This document shows positions 55,749-64,000 of a stretch of DNA of 64,000 bases, in pieces (the first letter of the stretch is position 1; every line of letters starts with the position of its first letter). The position numbers were made by a program, and so were the translations under genes. Under the pieces are notes generated by a model. That model was not told where the DNA came from. It made no database searches and was given only the letters and a program-made list of their open reading frames with translations. Source of the DNA: Perognathus longimembris pacificus (taxonomy: Eukaryota; Chordata; Mammalia; Rodentia; Heteromyidae); assembly GCF_023159225.1 (NCBI RefSeq), contig NC_063162.1, positions 86,519,438-86,583,437 of the forward strand. Reading direction: 5' to 3'.

Positions 55749-57690
55749 AAAACTTCATTTTAAAGTCAATTGTTTATGCTGCCAATTGTACAGTTCTATA
55801 AACATTATAATTGATTATTAGGACTTTCTAGGAAAGTTTTGGGTTTTAATTAGCATGAAATGTACTTGAATGGTTGCTAATATCTGTGAAAAAAGGGAAA
55901 CACTATAATTTAATAATTTTTGTTTTAAAAAGTATGAAGACATTAACATTCAATAGAAAGTTAAAATTTATATTCTCTTTAAAAGCAATATTTGTCTTGT
56001 TGGATTGCTAGTCTGTTGGAGCCTTCAGAGGCACCTGTAAATATGATAGCTAATTAGAACCTTATCCCTATCCTGGAAAGAAATCCAGGTGAAGAACCTG
56101 ATACTTCAGGAAGTAACCTGACATGTCCAACCACATGCACCTTTAGCTGAAACTGTGCTTTTTTTTGGTGGAGAAGTGGGTTATAAGATGAGAAGACCTA
56201 GAAACTACTTGTTTTCATTACTAAATGTTTACTAAATCTCCATTATTTCTGGTCTTGGGATATAGAGCACTATAGACAGTTGTAGTATTAGTAATAGAAA
56301 AGTACAAGATCCTTAACCCAAGTAATTGGAGCTTGTGTTTGTTGGTTAATCCGAAATAATGGTTTAGGCTATAACTAGAACAAGAATACATACATGACTT
56401 ATGGATCAACTATCAGACAACTGCCCAGAGTAAATCAATTCAGTCAAATGAATCAATTTCTTTGAAAATGGACTTTTTGTATGGAAAGTAAATATCACTT
56501 TTAAATAGGGAAAATACATATTTATATATTTGTTTAAATATAATATATAAAAATACATATCTTTGTTGTTAATTTCAAGCAATATTTTATATGTTTTATT
56601 TAATATATAACATCAATTTATAAAAATGCATATAAATATATTTCTACTATATTTAAAGTATGTAAATACACATATTTTTGTATATATAAACATAAACATA
56701 CATATTTTATATATACAAAATTTATTTATATTTACATCAGACTTCCTTATTGTTCGGGTCCCTGCTTTATGTCTGATATTCCATAGCACCTAATATGTTC
56801 TTAGTATATAGTCCTCAGTGAGTACTTGATGAGCATATGTGAATGTAATATGAATAGCATAATAGAATGTAATATTAATCATGCTAATTGGTAATATCCT
56901 AAATCTGGAGTTCAAACAGCCACCTGTCTTTAAAAAAGTAACCTTTCCTTCTGCACACTCAGCTATTCCTCAGATTCAGACTCAGGTCTTGGGACGGGAG
57001 AATTTGCCTGTGCTGAATTTCCAGATGCCACACAGCCAGCTTTCTCAAGGATGTCTCTCTATCCCATTCCATGACTGATGGCGAATCTGCATGTAGCACC
57101 ATTGTCTCTTTGAAACACATTTGAAACAAATGCATTGGGATGAAGAGAGGCAGAATTGCACCATGCCCATGTTTGAACAAACAATATTTTCCAGTTCTAA
57201 AAAGCATGGCAGAGCACTTCAATCCTATCTCTAGATTTTTCCCAGAATTTGCTTTCTCCTTGAATGGTACATTTAAACTGTTTTTTCACAGTGTACTTAT
57301 TTGTGAAATGGATTTAATTCTGTTCTTGTAAAGCCTTTAGAAAGTCTGTCAGGGGCACATAGGGGCACACAATGTTTAAGAATGATGTTAAGTTTTAAAT
57401 GTGATTTATTTTGACCCAGAGGCCAAATGGCATAGCCTGCAAATGTGATAAATCTAGCAAATAAATAAACAAATAAATAAATAAACATAAATGCCTTTGA
57501 GGAGGCCACCGGCCAATAGATAGCCCTGCAGTTGGCATTTCGTTTTACAAGAGCTCTTGTTAATCCCACATGCTCAGGACAGTTATAAAGGTTTCATTTC
57601 CTCCCTAGACCGCAGCTCCTCCAGGGCGTGTAACAGAACACTTGATTTGAAATTGGAATTGTGAATGCAATCCCCATAAGGTGATGACTT
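55749..57690. other. gene-free, AT-rich stretch
   Basis: Strongly AT-rich at 56500-56740 with many TATATA runs. (AAAT)n at 57456-57485. No gene or firm repeat identity. Confidence 0.4.
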
Positions 57691-57699
57691 CATGTATAT

Positions 57700-57935
57700 T
57701 GATATTGCCAGCAGGGGTTTATTTTCTTTCTTCCTCTGGCTGTGATCCTTTGAAGTCAAGAACTACGATTTACACAACTCTTTGCACAGAGCTTTATACA
57801 TAGCATGTATTCTATAAACATTTATTAAATAAACACTTGAAGAATGTCTTGTCCTTCGTTGTACCTCTAGCACTGAGTACCATGCTTAGTACATTGGAAA
57901 ACCCCAATGCATGTTTGTCAAATGAAGGAATATAT
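57700..57935 (+). mobile_element. L2/MIR-type 3' end
   Basis: 'ctttgaagtcaagaactacgatttacacaactctttgcacagagctttatacatagcatgtattctataaacatttatt' follows the order of the L2 3' end. 'cactgagtaccatgcttagtac' follows as a second similar end. Confidence 0.6.
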
Positions 57936-58161
57936 CAGCTTCAGTTACTTCTGCTTTCAGTACTCTTACATATTAGAGGCAAGGAAATAGTGATGTCTTT
58001 TTGGTTGCTAGAATGATGTACTGTCATTATAATCATCCCTCCATATCTGCAAATTCCATAGATGAATCCACCCAATAATGATTCTTGGATCAAAATACTA
58101 GAAGAAACAGATTACATCCGAACTGAACCTATATGGACTTTTGTCCTGTCATCATTTTTTT

Positions 58162-58371
58162 TTTTTTTTTTTTTTTTTTTGCCAGTCCTGGGCCTTGGAC
58201 TCAGGGCCTGAGCACTGTCCCTGGCTTCTTCCCGCTCAAGGCTAGCACTCTGCCACTTGAGCCACAGCACCGCTTCTGGCCGTTTTCTGTATATGTGGTG
58301 CTGGGGAATCGAACCTAGGGCCTCTTGTATCCGAGGCAGGCACTCTTGCCACTAGGCCATATCCCCAGCCC
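58162..58371 (-). mobile_element. IDL-Geo SINE, GCGGG subfamily, first of a pair
   Basis: Complete minus-strand dimer carrying GAGCGGGAAGAAGCC and 'cggatacaagaggccctagg' variants. Flanked by CTGTCATCATTTTT at 58146 and 58373. Confidence 0.95.
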
Positions 58372-58390
58372 CCTGTCATCATTTTTTTTT

Positions 58391-58597
58391 TTTTTTTTTT
58401 TTTGCCAGTCCTGGGCCTTGGACTCAGGGCCTGAGCACTGTCCCTGGCTTCTCTTTGCTCAAGGCTAGCACTCTGCCACTTGAGCCACAGCGCCAGGTCT
58501 GGCTGTTTTCTGTATATGTGGTGCTGGGGAATTGAACCCAGGGCCTCATGTATATGAGGCAGGCACTCTTGCCACTAGGCCATATCCCCAGCCCCCT
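58391..58597 (-). mobile_element. IDL-Geo SINE, GCAAA subfamily, second of a pair
   Basis: Complete minus-strand dimer carrying GAGCAAAGAGAAGCC. Flanked by the same CTGTCATCATTTTT at 58373 and 58598, so the target sequence now exists three times. Confidence 0.95.
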
Positions 58598-58825
58598 CTG
58601 TCATCATTTTTTAAACAACATAATATAGCAATTATTTATATTAGAAATGGTAAACAATCTGGGGATAATTTAAAGTATATTGGAGTAGTATGTACTATGC
58701 TGTTTTATGTAAGGGAATTGAGTACCATCAGATTTTGGTATTTGTATATGAAGAAATAGGAGAAGGAACAGAATTAAATCTCCCCACCCCTATGTATCTC
58801 TCCTACCTACCTACCTGCATATCTA

Positions 58826-58826
<1 letters not shown>

Positions 58827-58866
<40 letters not shown>
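58827..58866. repeat. (CA)n microsatellite
   Basis: About 20 CA units preceded by a short (CTAC)n run. Confidence 0.97.
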
Positions 58867-58869
<3 letters not shown>

Positions 58870-59126
58870 AGAACTAGTTGTTGAAATTTATTAATCATGT
58901 GCAAAACTTTAAAAAATTATACTTTTTTCATCATGTATGTTTCTGTTTAGTGTGGAACTGCCTTTTCAATGCAGAACCCTGACAGTTGAGCATTTCTACT
59001 TGTATGTTTTATCACTTGTCCTTCAGAGCTGAGTAGGTTTTTCATGACACAAACTGCTTGTTGTTCCAATGCAGGATCCGTTGTAGACAAGGACTCCTCT
59101 ATCTTAATGATCCCTTCCAACTGGAT

Positions 59127-59366
59127 TCTTTTTTTTCTTGCTGGTCCTGGAGCTTGAACTTTTGGCCTGGGTACTGACCCTGAGCTCCTTTTGCTCAAGG
59201 CTAGCCACATTTGCGCCACAGTGCCACTTCCGACTTTTTCTGTGATTGATTGGAGACAAGAGTCTCATGAACTTTCCTGCCCAGGTTGGCTTTGAACCAC
59301 AATCTTCAGATCGCAGTCTCCTGAATAGCTAGGATTACAGGCATGAACAATTGGTGCCAGACTTTT
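59127..59366 (-). mobile_element. B1-Geo dimeric SINE with TSD
   Basis: AACTGGAT at 59119-59126 and 59367-59374. Full minus-strand dimer. Confidence 0.9.
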
Positions 59367-59517
59367 AACTGGATATTTTTTATTTGGTGCTTCATTGCAG
59401 ATTATCTATCTAAAATCCTACACTTAACACTAATCCTCTTCCTCTTTATTTGCAGGTTAAAGTTTGAATACCCAGACTTGTTTTTAAGGTCCCTTGGAAT
59501 TGACCTTTGGCACTGTT

Positions 59518-59754
59518 TCTTTTTTTTTACTAATACTGAGGCTTGAACTCAGGACCTTGAGGTCACCCTTAGCTATTTCACTCAATGCTGCACTCTATCA
59601 CATGTGCCAGACCTCTACTTCTGTCTGTTGGCTGTTTAATTGTAGATAAGAATCTTGAGTATTTTTCTATCTGGACTGGTTTCAAACCTCAAGCCTCAGG
59701 TCTTAGCTTTCTGAGTAGCTAGGATTATAGCTATGAGCCGCTGGTACCTGACTT
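59518..59754 (-). mobile_element. B1-Geo dimeric SINE, older
   Basis: Minus-strand dimer, strongly diverged, ending 'gagccgctggtacctgac'. An IDL-Geo later landed at its 5' end. Confidence 0.87.
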
Positions 59755-59755
59755 T

Positions 59756-59961
59756 TGTTTTGTTTTGTTTGTTGCCAGTCCCGGGGCTTGAACTCAGGGC
59801 CTGAGCACTGTCCCTGGCTTCTTTTTGCTCAAGGCTAGCACTCTGCCACTTGAGCCACAGTGCCACTTCTGGCTTTTTCTATATATGTGGTGCTGAGGAA
59901 TCGAACCCAGGGCTTCATGTCTACGAGGCAAGCACTTTACCACTAGGCCATATTCCCAGCC
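59756..59961 (-). mobile_element. IDL-Geo SINE in the end of a B1-Geo
   Basis: GTACCTGACTTT (59743-59754) and GTACCTGGCTTT (about 59964-59975) are the TSD. Full dimer, (TTTTG)n tail complement. Confidence 0.92.
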
Positions 59962-60104
59962 CCAGTACCTGGCTTTTATAGCTCCATTTTTGAGCTTGAA
60001 CATATTAAAGTGATGAATACCTAGCACTATCCTTCCCTTGTCCCTTGTGGTACATGGTGGCAGGATGGCTAGGAAATCTGTTTCCCAGGATTCTGACACC
60101 ATTT

Positions 60105-60190
60105 CTATAATTACCCAACTCTGCCGCTTTGGGTAAGTCACCAGCCAGTTAGGCTTCAAAGTCTTCATTTGCAAATGTCTCAGGGAAGAT
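60105..60190 (+). mobile_element. MIR SINE fragment
   Basis: 'aactctgccgctttgggtaagtcacc..gttaggcttcaaagtcttcatttgcaaatg' parallels the MIR core. Confidence 0.65.
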
Positions 60191-61610
60191 CAGGAACTGT
60201 GAAGTTCAATTTGAATGTTTAATCTTACCACTATTGTCAAATTGCTATCTCTATTACTCTATCATCTGCCACGATCTTCCCTCAATTTGGGCATCTAGAG
60301 CCAGCCCAAGACCATTTTTCAAATGCAAAGGGTTCATATGCTATGTACATTTTCATACATCATGAATTCTGAGAGAATGCATAGGATTGACCATGTCTCT
60401 TGCTGCATTAAGGTCTTCTGTTTTGGTTTGTTTTGTGATTCTTGTTCCTATTGCTACAGTGGGCCTTTTGGGTTATAGAATATCTCTTTAGAATGGTCGC
60501 AGATTTTTGGCATAACGTTGTGAGTAACTGATCCTGATATTTTGTTGAAGCTAAGATTCCCATCTGGAAATATAGAATTATTTCAGCCATTACTAAGAAA
60601 AGAAAAATAGGTCTCAAGTTGTAAGTGTAACAACCCACTGATTATGCAATACATCCTTATTTCAGAGCTATTAGAATGAGGAGTATTTTTGATTGATACA
60701 AAGTGTTGGCTCCCAGTCTACTTCTGGTTTTCTGCACTCAGTGTTGCTGAGCCTCTATACTGGATTCCAGTTCCCTTCAGATCTTCCATCCTGCAAGGGC
60801 AGTAGGTAGAGGAGCTGGTGGAGACTCCACAGAGATGAGCACAGAGCACCAAGTCCTAGACTTCAGGCATCTTTTTGCTTTGACCTGGCACCACCAGTGT
60901 TCATCTCCCTGCTGCTTTGTCAAGTCAGCCTGAAAAGTTGCCTCAGAGACAGACCCATCCAGCCTCAGCTGCCATCGAGGTGGCACATCTCAGGGCTTAG
61001 ATGTTCTCTTCTTGAGAGGCACCAGAAGAGCAGACACCCACTGGGTATTTTTTTTTCCAGTCTCTAACAATTTCTATTTGGAAAGAGTTCACGTGAGATA
61101 AGGACTCAGCTTGTAGCAGAAGATGGAAGGTTGGCAGTCTTCCTATTTAGTGTATCCAGTAATTATTTTAACTTAAAACTTAATTTAATAAAGGTTTGTC
61201 TTCTGTCAGTTTCAATGTGACAAATATCCCAAAATACTGGCTTTGAGCCTAAGAATGACATAATTCTCCCCCCTGCCCCACCCCACCCCAGGGTAGATAG
61301 CCAGAAGATTCTAAGGTATTTGCAACAAAAGGCATGCTCCCTGAACTTCACAGGGTACAGGAATGGCCTGTTCTCAGGTATCACTGCCAACTGCAGACAT
61401 TTCAGCACCTCTTTTCCTTCGCCCATCTTGGGTTTCAGGCAGGGAGGTAACCAGACCCCTCACATTTGCTACACGGATGCTGTTTCAGGCCCTCTTCCTT
61501 GACCTTACAAGTCACCTGTTCCTCCCAAGGTACTGTCACCCTGTTGAGTTAGACAACTATTATCTGGGTTTTGCTAACCGTGTTGGAAATCATTTGTGAC
61601 TCAAATATAT
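60191..61610. other. gene-free stretch
   Basis: 1.4 kb with nothing recognised. Short open frames on both strands without family resemblance. Confidence 0.35.

Positions 61611-61665
<55 letters not shown>
61611..61665. repeat. (GT)n microsatellite
   Basis: About 27 perfect GT units, the longest dinucleotide run in the window. Confidence 0.98.
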
Positions 61666-61666
<1 letters not shown>

Positions 61667-62389
61667 TTGTTTTGGGTAGTCATGGGTGCCCTTCTATTCT
61701 GGCTGTCTGATTAACTTCTTTCATGCATATGAAGAATTAGAAGGCCCTATGGATTATTGCCCCTGAGTCCTGAAAAGTTATTGAATTCCTTTGTAGTGTT
61801 TCTCTCTGCTGTGTGAGTCTCAGATTTATAGCCGATTAAAAGGAGGGTCTTCCAATTGCTCCTTAGCTCTTAGCAGAGCTACACTAGCTGAAACTAGCTA
61901 AACTAAAGCTGAACTAGCCTAAACCAGTTTTGGCTAAAGGGGAATTTAAAGACTCATTCAACTGAGAAATCCATAAATAAATCTACAGCTTCTATTGTAG
62001 GTAGATTAGGATTAAAACATTGCCTCTAGGGCTCTTTCTCCTTTTTTCCTGGCTCTGGATTTTTCATGGACATGGCATTAACAGATAGCTTCTTCCCAAA
62101 TAATGGGGACAATGGCTGCCAACAACCCAAAATTTGCATCCTTCCCACCTGAAAGGAGGCAACCATTTCCATCTTTTGACATTCTTATATTAATCCTTAA
62201 TTTGAATCTGGGATCTTTGTCCATCTCTAGACTAGCCATCAATGCAAGCTCCAATTATCTCCTCTTGTCCCCTCCCTCCCCACCCCTTAGGAGTGGGTGC
62301 CTAGACTCAGAGAGGATAGTCACACTGGGATTGCACGCCAGTGAAGGAGCCCTCTAAGTGTGATATAGCTGGGGATTAGAGAAAACATC
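61666..62389. other. gene-free stretch
   Basis: Nothing recognised. Imperfect 'gctgaactagc/ctaaac' repeats at 61880-61935. Confidence 0.35.
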
Positions 62390-62925
62390 AGATGGATCCT
62401 GGAAAGGTCTTGCATGCTTTGGCCCCTTGTATGTGTCCAGCTCCTCTTAATACTTCTGCATCAGCTCTTACCTACCAAGCATACCAAACTATCTCCTTTT
62501 CTGGAAACCTGACTTCACCTTAACAATGTTACTTTCTTTACAATGTTTCCTGGAACTTCTCCTTCCTTTTCTACATATGTCAAAATTTTTCTTGGTCTTG
62601 AAAACCTTCTTTAAATGCTTGGGAGGGTAAGAGGGGGCATAGAAATGGAGGGACAAGGGTGAAAAATGCAGCAGTGATACTCACCAGACACTATGTTGAA
62701 AATGAACTATATAACTTGTGGATGGGGATGGGATGGAAAAACTGGGAGAGAGCAAGGCAAGGGGTGACATTTTACAAAAAGGAAATGTATTCTTTATCTA
62801 TGTATGTAACTGTAACCTCGTTGTATAACACCTTTACAATAAAAATGAAAAAAAATGCTCTCTCCTTCAAAACTCTCTTTTGTATTTTCACTTCTTCCAC
62901 TTTGCCAGCAAAATTTTGACTAATA
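62390..62925 (+). mobile_element. possible L2 LINE fragment split by an L1
   Basis: 62390-62612 and 62860-62925 have L2-like CT-rich wording ('ctttggccccttgtatgtgtcc', 'ctccttcaaaactctc') and are separated by an L1 insertion. Confidence 0.4.
62620..62852 (+). mobile_element. LINE-1 3' end with short TSD
   Basis: G-rich tract, 'gtatgtaactgtaacctcgttgtataacacctttacaataaaaatg' terminal block, A-tail. AAATGCT at 62613-62619 and 62853-62859. Confidence 0.87.
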
Positions 62926-62933
62926 GAACTTTT

Positions 62934-63163
62934 TTTGTCAGTCATGAGGCTTGAACTCTGGGCCTGGGCACTGTCCTTGAGCTCTTCAGCTCAAGACTAG
63001 TGCTCTACCACTTGAGCCACAGCATCACTTCTGGTTTTCTGGTGGTTAATTGGAGATAAGTCTCATGGATTTTCTTGCATGGGCTGGATTTGAACCGCAG
63101 TCCTCAATTTCAGCCTCCTGAGTAGCAAGGATTACAGGTGTGAGCCACTGGCACCTGGCTGTT
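62934..63163 (-). mobile_element. B1-Geo dimeric SINE with perfect TSD
   Basis: CTAATAGAACTTTT at 62920-62933 and 63164-63177. A relatively well preserved B1-Geo dimer. Confidence 0.95.
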
Positions 63164-63429
63164 CTAATAGAACTTTTATAAAGTTTATCATTTCTTATAG
63201 CAGGACTTACATGTTTCCATTGCTCCCAGAAATACACTGGGAATGAGGCTGTTTGCTTAGTGACAAATGTGAAGTCTTAGCTTTCTCTGAGTTAGGGAGA
63301 CAGACAAGTTGAAAACAGTGGTGTCAAAGCAAAGCTGGCAAGCTAATTAGCCAGGTGACTGCAGGAGGACTGCATCTGCTCTAGAAAGAAAAGAAAAATA
63401 GGAGAATCTATTGTGTGTAATGAGTGAGG

Positions 63430-63575
63430 ATGCAACCTCTGGGTTTGAAGTTAGGTTCTGCTGCTTGTTGGTTAGGTGATCCCAGGCAAATCAATGGAGG
63501 TCTTCAAGCTTCAGTTTCTTCTCTGTAAAATAATAATGGTCTTTAGATGGTAGAACTGTTATGAAAACCAAACCA
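63430..63575 (+). mobile_element. MIR SINE
   Basis: 'gttctgctgcttgttggttaggtgatcccaggcaaatcaat', 'cttcagtttcttctctgtaaaataataatgg' match the MIR order. Confidence 0.8.
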
Positions 63576-64000
63576 AATGCCTCCCAGTAAGGCCTGAAAT
63601 GGGTCCTTCTTTCCTTTGTCTATGTAACATCTAGTGTGTGGAGAATCTCCCATTGACTAAATGGTTGATATATGGATGGAGAAAAACCAAGCCATTTTAT
63701 GGATTAATACTGTGCATATTTATAATAACTGCAGGCCTTAGAGGGAAGGACCTCATACTGTGGGCCACTGCTGGAATGATGTCAATGCCAGAAACTTTGG
63801 TTTTTCCTACTCATTGACCCATACACTCAAATATTTTTATCTTCATATAGAGCAGCTACAGACCTTCACCCAAGGCTAGTGCATATCACCCTGGAGGGGA
63901 AGACACATGTGTGATTCATTTCCTTAAGGGTGAGGTCTTAGGCTTTACCTAAGGACCAAGGAATGTCATGAGGTAATTTTTGAAGTGCTGCAGGTGGTGT
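63576..64000. other. gene-free stretch to window end
   Basis: Nothing recognised. Confidence 0.35.

Larger units (their letters stand above)
58010..58760. mobile_element. Tigger-type (TcMar) DNA transposon relic, split by two SINEs
   Basis: Pieces 58010-58155 and 58613-58760 join into one consensus-like order: 'ctgaacctatatggacttttgtcctgtcatcattt' followed by 'aaacaacataatatagcaattatttatatt', 'aatctggggataatttaaagtatat'. Confidence 0.75.

Overview
The window is mammalian nuclear DNA from a rodent. I found no protein-coding exon, rRNA, functional tRNA or CpG island. The organism is best indicated by its SINEs. About fifteen copies are dimers of a left half resembling tRNA-Ala/ID elements (A box near TGGCCTAGTGG, B box GGTTCGATTCC) and a right half ending in AGGACTGGC plus poly(A). 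This matches my memory of the IDL-Geo SINE, reported as restricted to the rodent superfamily Geomyoidea (kangaroo rats, pocket mice, pocket gophers). A second, older and more numerous dimer joins a B1/Alu-like 7SL left half to a similar right half. I call it B1-Geo here; the published B1-dID family may be the same or related. The genus cannot be told from this sequence.

Layout. Positions 1560-9200 are one ancient minus-strand LINE-1 broken by at least nine later insertions, including a young 5'-inverted L1 (4608-5510) and a young L1 with a 16-bp target duplication (8025-8994). Positions 9200-27600 are mostly old unique-looking DNA with scattered SINEs, L1 3' ends, MaLR-type LTRs and two pyrimidine tracts. 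Positions 27600-29340 are a second ancient L1 broken by a SINE and an LTR. Positions 30000-40400 hold MIR, L2, hAT/MER5 relics, several SINEs and a solo retroviral LTR (37083-37467). Positions 40391-42115 hold a duplicated pyrimidine array and a three-level nest: hAT transposon, then MaLR LTR, then solo LTR. Positions 42100-53400 are SINEs, L1 and LTR relics. Positions 53456-54108 are a 650-bp pyrimidine tract. Positions 57700-63600 hold L2, a Tigger-type transposon split by two SINEs, more SINEs and MIR.

Almost everything recognisable is a mobile element or a microsatellite grown from a SINE tail or linker. There are no genes whose joint function could be described. The stretch is intergenic or deep intronic, and I cannot tell which. 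Family names are from memory of consensus sequences; target-site duplications (TSDs), inversions and internal duplications are read directly. Subtle conserved noncoding elements would be invisible to me without an alignment.
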